Positions 23,152 through 34,761 of a stretch of DNA of 64,000 nucleotides are shown piece by piece (within the stretch, counting starts at the first letter, position 1; every line of letters starts with the position of its first letter). The translations under genes were made by a program, and so were the position numbers. The notes beneath the pieces were generated by a model. It searched no databases, was not told the DNA's origin, and was given only the letters and a program-made list of their open reading frames with translations. Origin of the DNA: Emergomyces orientalis (taxonomy: Eukaryota; Ascomycota; Eurotiomycetes; Onygenales; Ajellomycetaceae); the NCBI GenBank assembly GCA_002110485.1, contig MOWL01000088.1, positions 1,364,001 to 1,428,000 of the forward strand, written 5' to 3'.

Positions 23152-26100
23152 GTACTCAATCAGTTCTAAGTTAAAGGGTTTAGATACGACCCTCTAGTCT
23201 CATCGGAGGTGCATGCGCTCGTCCAAAAAAAAAAATTTGTAACAGCAGTAAAAGTTACATATGGCCTGAAGAAAGGCACAATAAGCAGTGACCAGTTGTT
23301 AAACTAGCCCTGAAACAACTATTAGTGAAAGCCAAAAGGCGAACGAAAGCAAAGAAGACAAAAAGAGAGGAGGTGAAGGGAGAGGGAAGCCGGACCAGGA
23401 TTTTGGTGGAGGGGATTCAATAATTTATGAGGTTGGCTCAGCCTGGAGCTAACAATCGGGATAAAAGAAGGAAAGCCCTGAGACGAGCGCATTCGAAAAT
23501 TTCTGGCGCATCACACCCAAGGCCCGGCGACTTTTTAGCTCCAAGTGAAGCTTGATCCATCAGGGATATGTTGATGGTCCCGGCTCCCGAACGAGGAAGA
23601 TCAAACAGCCAACCAGCAATAGTCTTTGTGCCAAAATCATAGCTAGGAGGGAGCTACATGCCAAAAACGAAGCACCAGCTGCGGTGGAAATTTCCCTTGG
23701 TACAGTTCTTGCTCTGTTCTCCATTATTAATAATTACTTCGAAAATGTTTCCTGTCCTGGTCATATTTTGCGATGGTGATTCTCCACTTTTCGCGTTAGC
23801 GGCTCTTTGCTGACTCGCGTTCGGCGGACGCTGCATTTTCTCCCTCCTTTATCAATTGAGTTTGTGCACCAATGGCATCAGTCCCCAATCTAGATACGAA
23901 TCCTGAAGTTGAAAGCTTTTGCTTATTATTCTAAATATTGTATTGAAATCCATATGTGGTAGATTTGGGAGTTAAACGTAGGATTGAAGCACACCCAACT
24001 TCGCTAAAATCATTGCCTTCGGTACATTTTGGAATACCCAAAGATGCTTGCTTAGATCCAACGCTTTCACAAATGGACGGGTTCTTTTTACCTCGGCTGA
24101 TATAATATCCAGTCCGGATAGATTCCTCTCTGTACAATATTTGTAAGCCTAAAAATACTGTTGTCATACTTGGATGGATCATACCTATTGTCACTTGCCA
24201 AATCTATTCTGCGCTGTAATTATCATCGAACTCATTTCAGAATTTGCTGAGTTTGAAAGGCAATTGCTTCGTTCCAGTTCACCACGTTTGCCCCGCGCAA
24301 TTTCCCGTCCCTTATTGGGCAGCTTTGAGCAGCTTACCATTCCAAACGCTAGCTAGCGTGGCTTTGCAAGGATTCTGCGGCAGGCAACTAGCGTGGTGTC
24401 CCAAGTCAAGGCAGAGTTATATTGGCATGGACATCTTTTCATTGCCATTCGCCCAGACCTGCGATCCGAGTCCCATGTGGGCCTTTCATCGATGTTCATA
24501 TGAGTCATTTCTGCTCTGGAATTTTCCGCCCCGCTCAGTACCAAGAGATGATGCAGGCCGTATTTAGGGCGACAAATCCAGTGCCCCATCCTGGTGATCT
24601 GATATGAAATACATGACAAAGAAAAAGCAAAAGTCAAGATATTCACTTGTTTGGCTGGACCTGTGAAATATCAGCCAGCCTGAATCTTGAATCACCATTT
24701 CTTTCTTTCTGTGACTTTTGCTCATTATTCAAGGAACAAGCTCATTATGACTTCTTCAGATTTGCTTGCATAGTCTATAATTCATCAACAGTTCAGATTC
24801 TCTTTAAACACACACATCATCTTCAGAATGATGTATATCAATGCAGAGCATCATTTCACCGCTTTTTTTTTTGCATTAATCGCATTCAAACTGCTCATTT
24901 CTCATCCAGTGAAACAAGGAATGGTCTGATTGCAGTATAAAAAATCTTGATAATCAGCTGGTAGCTCACTATTGTTCACTGATTCACATTTAACCCAGGC
25001 TGCACACACTCATCATCACAAATATTGATAATAGAAATCAAGATGAATAATTATTGTCATTCTGTCTGGTGGCCATCATTATGAATCAAACACTAAAATT
25101 ATTTCATCGTGCAGCCACACCACCTGTCTTATCCTGAAACAATCATATCCAAGACCTCAGTTTCCTGACCATGCACCCAGGGAGCACACCCATGGTCTGA
25201 TATTTTGGCTTGGCGCTGCAATTAGTTAGCTAGCTGACTGGACAAACTCCACCGATATCGGATATCCATTCAAAGCCACCCGCGCACGTTACAAAGTACT
25301 ACTGCCAACAAAATCATACATTTTCTATTTTCTTCTTAGTGCCTCAATGCCGCGTCATGGTCGTCTTTGTCAGTAAACGACTTCCACGCAAAGACAGGTG
25401 GAGGCGAGCTAAAGCTCATTATTTACTTAAACAATTTTTCAGCCACTCATGTCACCAGCAACAGGAAGGGGATTCGATGGCATAAGCCCCAGAGAAAACT
25501 CTTGCCTTCTCATATTATTTATGCACGCCCACCTCGCTGTACGTTGCCAAAGCTCACTAGACATGCATTGATCTCCATGGCTAGTAGGCTGGTGCACTTG
25601 AGTGACAATTTTCAATAATCCATGAGAAGACCAAAGAGATAAAGACACCCGTGCAACATTTTTCGTGGGACGCATGGAGTAAATAATCCACAGCTGAGGC
25701 TTCTCATGGAAGCTAGCGCTGATACACAAGCGCATGTCGTTTGTCAAGGCTAATATTAAGGTATTGAGATGAAAGTTTAATCCAAATAAGGTTATTTGGT
25801 TGATCATCTTATCAGATCTTTCATCATGGTCCACATACATAATGTCCTGCTTTCCAGATATGATTCAAAGCATATATTGTAAACTATAGACACTTTTATT
25901 ATGTCGTTTTTTAATAATAGAAACGATGGAAGTGTTGTCGCTTTTCATATATTTATTTCCCTTTTCCTCCCTTTTGCCATTATGCAGCAACTTGCTTCAT
26001 ACGTAACTTTTGTCAACAAATAAACGATTCTGTCAACACCTTCCGAACAACAGTGCTGTCTCACGCGAACTCTTAAGATTAGATTCTACTGACTCCGCAT

Positions 26101-28068
26101 AGAGCCACTATTAACAAAATCTAACCCGATCTCTACTGTTGGTTGACATTCCATGCACTTGATTTCCCCACCTATTAACAATAATAGGAACTGGTATCTT
26201 TCCGCTATTTTAGCGAGTTACATCTGGAGCTATTAGGCATCCCTTTTGCTGCACAAAGAAAGTGGCTTATACGACTGGTTTGCATGGAATATAGATATGG
26301 AGATAGAATGATCATTGATTGAAGCCGTTCAGGTATTTTCTGGAATATTGGTTCAACTTCTCCTCGATGGGGGAGAAGCAGTGATTATACATCTTGATTA
26401 CTGCTTCGCGAAAACTGATGGCAATTCTACTAGAGAACTACCCCGTTCAGCTCCATGTCTTCCAAAAAGTGGAGTAGTTCCTAGGAAGTAGAAGGGGTGA
26501 ATACCGTACGCCTGTGCCTAAGTGGCTCTAAGATAGACCACAGTAACAAAAAAATACTAATTTCTTGAAATTATTGAATTGGTGTTTCTATTTCTTCGAT
26601 CTCCCAATAAAAGTTCGAGAGCTTGAAGCAAGCCTGCTATTCTGTGAAGATCGGGATATTCGGTTCAGCGCATCCGATCTTAATCAGGAAGCACCTGAGT
26701 AACATGAATTGTTGACGTGCCTTTTTCGTCTAATCAGTATATGGCACCATTCCGTTGGTCATTTCTCTCTCGCCCCATACAGAGGCAGATATAAGGGAGA
26801 GATGTGATGGCTGCTATCAGGACAAATGATCAAGTTAAAATCCGAACTTGAGGTTGCAACAGGCAGTAGAACATGATAGCGTGAGTTTCAAGAAGCACTG
26901 GCTAAAACTAAACAGCGGTCACTGATAACATGTCACATCCACCACAATGGACGTGGTAAATGTGATGTGATGCGGGGCCATCAGAAGAACGAGCGAAGCC
27001 TTGGTGATAGGCACTGCTTACTGAGGTCAGTATACGCACGCCTCGACACTCTCTTCTTACAACCTTACGCGATTCGCTACGCATTTTGCATTCCTTAAAG
27101 GGCAGTTTCTAAGCCTCCCTCGACCTGCTCAATCAACTCAGAACTGAATGAAAACTCGGCAGACACAGAAGCATGTGGTGTCTGGCTGGTACCAAACATG
27201 TTGGCAATATTCCCATATTTGGGAAAGAGATTCGTATAGCTAGCAATCGTTGAATCTCAAAACAGGAATCAGCACCCTCCCCGTATTTCACCACGCCTAA
27301 CCCCAGCGAATGGCCATCACGGTTCTGTTTGCCGCTGCTGAATGGTCCTCTCCCTTCATACCGCGCAACAGGTAACTCAGCTAGCAGCCAATCTTATGCA
27401 GAGAAAACCATCACTTTAAGATTTGGCACCAAGTATCATGTTGGTCCATCACAGGGGGTCACCGTGTCCCGAAACATATTGGCCTGGAATATACGAGCAG
27501 GCGAAATAAAAATTCCTGTTTGCAGGGGCTGGTTGGTTGTTTCAAACGCACCCAAACTAAGCCTTGTAGAAGAGTTGCGCCAAGCTTGTTTGGATCTGCA
27601 TGGATTGGGCAGTGCTAACGATATAGCGCAGGCTGAGCAAGCAGCCTTGGGTGCTACATACGAGCTAATGGGTACCAAAATATGAAGATTTTACCCCAGA
27701 TATGTCAAGACTCCTTGTTGTTTCATCCAAGACCAGGGCAAGAAGCCTAAAATTTATTCAGACAGCCTCGTACATTTTCTTGGTACAAGCCGTATAGTTG
27801 CTATATTTAGTCACTCGGGAGGCAGCCTTCCCCCTGATTAAAACTGATATGAAGAAATGACTTCAGAGGAGGCAGTAACTCGGTTCAGGATCGACTTTGT
27901 GGTCCTGCCTGGAAGAGAGAGGGTGACGGAGAAAGATATAAAGGTAGACACGATCCACGAGAAAGGTTTTTACATTTCGTTATACTGAGAGGCACAGATC
28001 ATTGTTCAGGTTTTCCACAAGAATTCAGAGTTTTTAAGTTGAAGTCAAATTGTGCATCCATTGAGAAA
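23152..28068. other. 4.9 kb gene-poor AT-rich region
   Basis: From the transporter promoter to the secreted cysteine-rich gene. 24.6-26.6 kb is notably AT-rich with many short TCATCA/ATAAT strings and few open frames, which would fit an old repeat degraded by RIP-like mutation, but I could not recognise a transposon protein or terminal repeats. A 118-codon frame at 27329-27685 opens with TTG, has no recognised domain and is not called. Confidence 0.45.
27937..27943 (+). promoter_or_regulatory. TATA box of the secreted cysteine-rich gene
   Basis: TATAAAG about 130 bases upstream of the ATG at 28069. Confidence 0.5.
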
Positions 28069-28857
28069 ATGAAGGCGTCCTTTTCCCAAGTCTTGTCCCT
28101 TGCGGCTCTCGCATTGACATGGAGCCCTACTCAGGCAGCTCAACTTGCCGCACGCGATATCACCATGTTCGAAGAGCGCTTCCTTAACTCGCTCGAATAT
28201 CAGCTCCCCAACCATACAATCAAGCTGATCGGCTTCAAGAAGGTCAAGGTCCCGGAGCATGAACTTGGTGACCTGAACCAGCACTACATGAACAATCCCC
28301 AGGAATGGGGAAAACTTAACAATTACTTCTATGATCCATCCAGTGGAACATTTCGAATCTACTTCCCTGTGGAAGGGGCCTTAGTCTCGCACGACGGGAA
28401 ACAACACGAAGCAAACCACCTAGGAGAGCTCAATCTCCAAAAAATCCACGGCGATTGCTCAGTTCTGGGCAGAAAGAAGACTGCACACGTCACCGGAGTT
28501 GAAGGCAATATCATCAAAGACGGTATTATTTACCTCGAGAACCCCCCCAAGCCGCACGCCCAGTACGGGAACGCCTTTGTATATGATTTTGGAGTCAAGC
28601 TCGTACTTGATCACGACCATAGCGGGCGCCTCCAAAAGCGAGGGGGGAAGAAATCCTGCATGAACAATCACGGTGGCCCTAATTGCAGCAACAAATATAA
28701 CATCCACGGCAAATGTAAGAGACGGAGCGACACATGCATGGATTATAATGGGTGGTTTTCTAATTGCAAGAAGAACGGTCCCACATGGAGAAATTTCCCA
28801 GGAAGCGATTGTGACAAAGCCCTTGGTCGTGGCCATTGCTGGAATGAAGTTATGTAA
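28069..28857 (+). CDS. Secreted precursor with Kex2-type site and basic cysteine-rich C-terminal domain, function unknown
   Basis: Single exon, 262 residues from ATG 28069; an in-frame ATG 30 bases upstream is less likely because the signal peptide (MKASFSQVLSLAALALTWSP, then TQA) starts at the second. Residues 24-189 form a soluble, mostly cysteine-free region with one Cys (130). LQKR at 188-191 is a classic Kex2 site. The remaining 71 residues are basic, Asn/Gly-rich and carry seven cysteines (197, 206, 216, 223, 233, 248, 257). Such prepro layouts are common for secreted fungal peptides, including antimicrobial proteins and effectors, but I do not recognise the family and assign no activity. 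An odd cysteine count in the released part suggests pairing with Cys130, dimerisation, or a slightly wrong boundary. A TATA box lies at a good distance upstream. Confidence 0.7.
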   Translation: MKASFSQVLSLAALALTWSPTQAAQLAARDITMFEERFLNSLEYQLPNHTIKLIGFKKVKVPEHELGDLNQHYMNNPQEWGKLNNYFYDPSSGTFRIYFPVEGALVSHDGKQHEANHLGELNLQKIHGDCSVLGRKKTAHVTGVEGNIIKDGIIYLENPPKPHAQYGNAFVYDFGVKLVLDHDHSGRLQKRGGKKSCMNNHGGPNCSNKYNIHGKCKRRSDTCMDYNGWFSNCKKNGPTWRNFPGSDCDKALGRGHCWNEVM

Positions 28858-31800
28858 GGCGATGCGAAGAGTGTGATGTCTGTAATGCGTCGAACGGTTT
28901 TTATGAACTATTTGATAGTATTTGATTTCGGTGTCTGAGCGATCGCGTCTTTCTCGGTGTTGCTAAGTTTCTGACAAGTTGTCATTATTTTTTACTCTCT
29001 ATATTAATTGGTTGCTTTTGAAAATCAATGAATTCTATTCTCTCACAAAATGAACAGCTTATTATATAAGACAATCGGCTTTTCATAACTATATATGTTC
29101 CAGAAATGTACCTTTTATTATTATTTTTTCAACATACTGAGCTGAGGCAGAAGTGACATTTAGGAAGGAATAAAATGACCCTAGCCTGCGCTAATGAATG
29201 AACGAACGAACGAACGAAACACAAGGCGCTTTTTGTGCCAACTTTGCGCCTCGCCCCATTTTAAGTTCAATGTTGAATCTGATTCCCAATCATGGTGAGA
29301 CTCCTAAGTAATACACTAAATAGAAATCTATTAATTAGCTCTCGAACGTTTAAATGTGTATGACTGGGATGGTTTTCTTCCTGAATGTGGTCTTATAATT
29401 CCTTGTAGTGTACTTTTGGAGCTCCTTGCTCCTCAAACTGATACATCAAACCTGTTTGGAACATAGCCTGGCACCATCAAGCCCATCTCGCTATTCCAAG
29501 ATAACACTCGCTGGTAAGGAGGGTTGGCCCAAGCTCGACAGTCGAATCATAACATGTTAGTCCGCCAAACAATGAGACAATGTCAATTTCCATTTAATTT
29601 AATTCCTTTTGTTGTTCGTATCACCGCAAAGTTTGAAAAGGAAAGCCGACATGTGGTGGTCCATTGACTGGGGAAAATCATGCAACGGGGACACAGGCAG
29701 TTTGTCGTAAACTAAACGCCAGGGATGCGCGAAATGTAGATATTAACTTCTTAGATCCCCCAACCAACGGTTGAATTAACTCGAGAGAGGTAAGTGCGGT
29801 AAGAAATCCCCCAAAACGAGCTACTCCTGATTCTTCTCAGTGTTGATTTTGACAACTCGAATAAAGCAAACTCTGCTCGATTACCTGGAGAACTCGTGGA
29901 TTGGTATCTGTTGCTAAATTATCACGCACAAATGTTCGAGTATTGCCTTTCAGATATCTCACAGATCAAAGATTAGGTAGAATCTCCGGGTCCTCTGTAG
30001 GGGTAGTTGGCTCCGATCACTGACTGGAATCCAGTGCGCAGGAAAAATAGCACACTGATGGCAATGATGAAATTAGGAAAATGGCATACCAGAAACCTAT
30101 TTTATATGTGGTTTGCATGATGGGCGGTGATGGTTGGCACCGCAGTGCACCGGAAAATGCGCTGGTGTGAGCCGAGAGAAAATAAAAGGAGAGAATAGAA
30201 GATAGTACGGGGTGTTGGCTTTTTGGTCTTGGGATGTACGGCGTGGACAAAACGGGTAAGGGTGGCGTCCAGATCCAGACGTCATCTCTCCGTCCAAACT
30301 TGAACTTCTCCTTTCTTCTGCTTTTCCCAACTACACAACGTCGACTCTCTTGCCCCCTAACCCAACTTGACCTCACAATAATAGATACTTGGTAAACGAT
30401 ACCCATTCCGCCCATCATTCCGCCCATCCAATCACTGGCATAGTATCCTTTTCAACTGGGCTGTCAAACCTTAAGGAATGAATAAATGCTGCGGCTGCTT
30501 GAGCATCCCCAACCCTCGAATCTTTCCCTGTCACGTTTTAAACATGGCGTGCAAGGACCCGAATGGGTGCCTTCTAGACTCTCTAGACTCATTCTTGAGC
30601 GGCGGTAGCAACACTATACGCAATGGCTGGGCGTTTGAAAATATGCCCAATTGGCAAGACAGCAGGTTAGGGAGAAGGCATAGTTCGGTTGATGGGAACA
30701 TCAACAATCCAGCGTCATGGAAATAAACCCGCTGTTACGTCCATCTTCCAAGATAAATAGGGCTCACATATCATAATTTTGAGATTGACCGATATGGAAG
30801 ACGTAGCCCAGCTGGTTAGGTACTCCAACAAGGCCGACTTCGCTTTCCGTAGGGACGGTTGAAAATCCCAGACTCCGATATGCATATACACCCTGGAATC
30901 TTGACAGCATATTCTTCCAAATGCAAGTGGATAGAGACGGGGCAACTTGGGAACGCAAATAATGGAAAGGAAAAAGGAAAAAGTAAGGGATCATGATGCC
31001 GCCACGCTGATCGTGGTGACAGCGGAGGCCATGAATGCAAATCCTGACAATTTTTGTCTCTTATTGCTCCGGCTTGTGTTCCCAATGCGTCCCGATCACG
31101 TCTGGGCCATTCTTCGTGGCCCGACATCTGGTGTTAGTCCAATACATTTGAACTGATGAGTGCCTAACAATGAAGAAAGGACTTTGGTCCCCAAGGCTGG
31201 CCGGTCCGCTCCTGCCGGCAGAGGGAATAATGTCAAATTATGAGTAGTTGTGGAAAGGCAACTGGAAGGCAACGAGCTAAAAAGGGGCAAGGAATATACA
31301 TCTGCTGTGCCAAGGTCAGCTGCATTCGCACGTTTTGCTTTTGACGAAAATGGCCCCCCGTGTTGATATAACAAGGAAGGGTTCTCCTCATCTGCTCTAT
31401 TTTATTCTATTTTACTTTTTTTTCTTATCAGTCTCATTCCTATTTTTTTTCACTAGGTGCGTGGTCGGACATTTGTTGGCTTTTCCTTATTCATGAAATA
31501 ACACTACAGGAATATTTACCACAACTGGCTTTAAAGCGCAAGTGGACTTTCTAGTGTTTATTTCCGTCCATAGTGAATTTTACCATGATTTTATAGGCTA
31601 TTGACCACCGGGTCGCCGTCGCCCGACAATCACCGACCCTTTCGTATCAACGGAGTTCGATTGAGCAGCATTGACCAGGTGGCAGAATAGCTACGAACGA
31701 TTTTTCCCTCGAGTATACCATACCCACTCCAACTATTTCTCCCACGTTAAATTGATACCAGCACCTTCTTCAGCGAGGGCTCACTTTCCAGGCTCAATTA

Positions 31801-32295
31801 CAACAGAGCTTTGAGTTTTCGCAAAGTTGTCTTCCTCTCGTGATTGCCGGATTGTCGGATTCCATACAGATCTATCCTTCTGATTGCGCAGCTCTTGCCG
31901 TGTGTGTCAGCAAATCAAGCCCAACTGACGAGATTTCTCGGCATCTTTCTGGCACCCCGTCCTTCGCCTCAATCTATAATGCCAGGCGGCGTGATCTATT
32001 GGTGCTGGCTGTACATGGGTGTTATAATACTGGCCATTCAAAGGTTCCTCGCTGCCAACTCTTACTTTGGACTATCACCGACATTTCGATGTCCTTGTGA
32101 TCTTGGTTTTAGCCTCGACAATTATGGCTCTCGTCGGGTATCCACGCAGTTGTTTTAACTCTTATGGCAAATGCTGTCGGGAAAAGGGGCTGAAATGGAC
32201 AACTGGCAAGGTGGTGGGTTTGACCCATCCCCAAAATTCCTACGGGTTATTTTGCGCCTTGGTGTTGCTTCCCCAGTCAGGTCGATGAATTAACG

Positions 32296-32303
32296 CATAA
32301 AAG
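32296..32303 (+). promoter_or_regulatory. TATA-like box upstream of the 32610 gene
   Basis: CATAAAAG about 175 bases before a probable 5' UTR donor site; spacing suits a transcript starting near 32330. Confidence 0.35.
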
Positions 32304-32470
32304 GCCAGGGTTTTCCACCAGACTCAAAATTGTTGAAGCTGCGCTCTTTGGAATCAATCATCGCGTATAAACCAACCGAACCACCCAAAGCCACTCATTA
32401 CATCCCCATCTCTGGCCCCAGATTACTCATTCCCCATAAAATTTCAGTACGAGTCTGTTTCTGAACCGCG

Positions 32471-32547
32471 GTGAGTTTATTTGATGAATCCAACATACGC
32501 CACTGTCATGACTTATACTTACCAACATAGATTTTTTCATATGACAG
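32471..32547 (+). other. Probable 5' UTR intron of the 32610 gene
   Basis: GTGAGT donor and TGACAG acceptor enclose 77 bases just before the start codon of the next gene. Removing it places ATG 32610 about 60 bases into the second exon. Confidence 0.45.
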
Positions 32548-32609
32548 GGCACCCTCAGACATTTGCTCGAGAACATCAGCTCAGTGGTTCGCACTTCAAG
32601 ACGTCTGCC

Positions 32610-33299
32610 ATGTCTGCCAACCCTTTGAGATTTTATTTTAATGTCGAATTTGTGCGATCAGACCACGAAGTCCAGCGCGAAAACCGCGACCACCAGGGGA
32701 CCTGGCATCCACCGACAGATCCGAATGCCGTTTCCCCTGTGGCAACAACCGGATGGCGCAAATGGGAAGCCGGCTCAATCACCCAGGCACAAATCCCTGC
32801 GGGTAAACTTTTCCAGCAGTGTTCTCTCTTCTATGATTCCGAAAGGGATCAATTCCTTGGAGTGCCGTTTAACTGCAGAAAAAAGAGTGTGGAACAAGAA
32901 ATCAAAACCAACGATGCCCGGCATGGCTGGCGAAGACTTATGTTCAACCATCAGGAACCCACAACCAATGGGGATCATATCTCAGTTCTTGCCTTCGACG
33001 GTGCGCATCATGTCATTGCTGCCCCAGGATCTCAAAACTGGATGCCCGAACTCATACCACAAACTTACAACTACAATTTGTCGGGAAATGTAACCGGAGG
33101 CACAGCGCTTGCCGGAAATCTGGCACTCTTGATTGGCTTGGCAGCTTTTAGTGGCCCTTTTCCTGAGAACGTTCTTGAAGTAGAGCAGACGTTGAATGCT
33201 ATGCGAGCATTTAACCCTCCCAATTGGGTTACTCACAACCTTACAAGTGGAAGTGAGTATAACGGAGCATTTAAGAAGAAGTATTCTAATGTACCTTAG
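32610..33299 (+). CDS. Protein of unknown function, 229 residues
   Basis: Open frame with protein-like composition. The frame opens upstream at 32481, but a donor/acceptor pair lies within that part, so the ATG at 32610 (MSANPLRFYFNVEFVRSD) is chosen. There is no signal peptide at this start. The protein has Trp-rich stretches (GTWHPP, GWRKWEAG, GWRRLMF), a Gly/Ala/Leu-rich segment around NVTGGTALAGNLALLIGLAAF (about 177-197) that might be a membrane-buried helix, and a basic C-terminal tail. I recognise no family. The neighbourhood is gene-poor, which fits an accessory or lineage-specific gene. It could be partial if an upstream coding exon exists. Confidence 0.5.
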   Translation: MSANPLRFYFNVEFVRSDHEVQRENRDHQGTWHPPTDPNAVSPVATTGWRKWEAGSITQAQIPAGKLFQQCSLFYDSERDQFLGVPFNCRKKSVEQEIKTNDARHGWRRLMFNHQEPTTNGDHISVLAFDGAHHVIAAPGSQNWMPELIPQTYNYNLSGNVTGGTALAGNLALLIGLAAFSGPFPENVLEVEQTLNAMRAFNPPNWVTHNLTSGSEYNGAFKKKYSNVP

Positions 33300-34761
33300 A
33301 ATCTCATAGTCAGGGAGTCATCGTTTCGATTAAGAGCATCGGAGGCAACGACGAGGATCTGCTTGCGTGGGCAAGGGGGGAGAGGGGGCCTTTAATCAAA
33401 CCATAATCAAATACCGTTGTATGTATCCCCGCAGGAACTAGATCAAAAACTTTATTGATTCGATAATTTTAGTATCGTTAGATAAGCGGTCAAGAATTTC
33501 CGAGGAACCCAATTCGGTTTATTTGCTGTACCAATCTGTCCGAGCAATCTCAAGAATCCAACTATCATTTATCGAGCCAAATCTCCCATGTTTTATCCAC
33601 CACTAGGCATGATTATTCTCTATTTCACACGGCCATTACCTAGAATTACGTTCACTTCATTATAGAACTTGGAACTTGTCCCCTTTCGTTTCTTTTTCTG
33701 AAAATATGTAGAGGAAGAGAAGATTATTCCCCTCTAGGAGAGCATCGATTTACTTTTTTGGTGACCCATATTGCTTTGACCCCTCGCAGGCCTCCTCGCT
33801 TTCTTACTCATTTTTTGCTTGCTATGGGGTGCGGCTTCTTTACTTGCCCTCGACCAAAAAACATTATTTTGCTCTAAGTATTCCTGAGGTAACTGCTTTA
33901 GAAACTGAAAAGATATATACAAGACACCATTCCATCCATCTTTCAGTGTACAATGCAATACTAAACCGGGTGAAGAACCTAAATTTTGAGTATTCAGTAT
34001 AACCCAACCTCATGCTGAATGTCCCGCCTTGCAAGTGCGTAACCAGAATCTGGCGGCATTATACCTCCCTTTTCTGGAAGGGAATGGACCGGAGAAAGGG
34101 GATGAGTGGTAAACATGGATTTACGTGCCTAATCATCGGTCGCTCACTTTGCCCACCACCCAATTCCGCCCCTTTCCCCTTACCCTTCTTCCGCCCAACG
34201 CAACCTTATCAAAAACGATAAAAAAATCAAGATTATATTTGAGATTACGGGTATCTGTTTCACTTCATTCGCTGCTTATTATTCCTTTCCTCTCGGATCG
34301 CGTAGAGTATGCATATTTCAAGAAAATTATAAATAAAAAAAGGACAAGGGGGGGGGGGGGGGGGGGGGGAGTTCACACGCCATCCACATTGCTGCGTACT
34401 CAATACCCGACGCTTGCATTATATTCCATTTGTTTCTTCAGCGGGGTTAGCCTAGCCTTTTAGAGCAAGCTGCTAGAAGAAAGTCAAAAAAATTGATCGT
34501 CTCATCATATATTTAATGTGAAGAGATATGGGGCTACTGTATCTAACGCAACCCATGACGCAACTAGTCGTTTTGACTCAAGTAGTGATGCAGCAATTAA
34601 AGGGTATGGATGTAATGGATTAGCGTCCTCCCGCTGATGTGGTGTTAAGAAACAAAATTACATTTATGACTCTGAAAAGTAGTTTGTTTGGCACATTATA
34701 CCCAGGCCTAGGTCCATGCTTCGTTCGTACTTTGTGTTATTTGTTGCGTTAGGGGTTTATA
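33300..34761. other. Intergenic region with a 22-base poly(G) tract
   Basis: About 1.46 kb, mostly AT-rich, containing an uninterrupted run of 22 G at 34348-34369. No gene supported. The right end is downstream of the AP-1 mu stop. Confidence 0.5.
34348..34369. repeat. Poly(G)22 mononucleotide tract
   Basis: Twenty-two consecutive G on the plus strand, followed by agttc. The length is likely to vary between strains and is prone to sequencing error. Confidence 0.9.

Larger units (their letters stand above)
28858..32609. other. Gene-poor region with a short GAAC microsatellite
   Basis: About 3.7 kb. It contains a GAAC tetranucleotide run at about 29195-29219 and pyrimidine-rich stretches near 31400-31455. 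Several frames of 70-136 codons occur on both strands but overlap each other and show no domain or splice logic. The right end holds a TATA-like site and a probable 5' UTR intron of the next gene. Confidence 0.45.

Noticed and set aside
25929..26038. TGTTG...CAACA-like ends suggesting a solo LTR
   Set aside because: No target-site duplication, primer-binding site or second copy could be seen.
27329..27685. 118-codon plus-strand frame
   Set aside because: TTG start; an alternative ATG at 27310 with a splice would need a 30-base intron, which is too short. No domain.
30017..30427. 136-codon minus-strand frame with a Met/Gly start
   Set aside because: Low-complexity start, overlaps another open frame, no recognisable protein.
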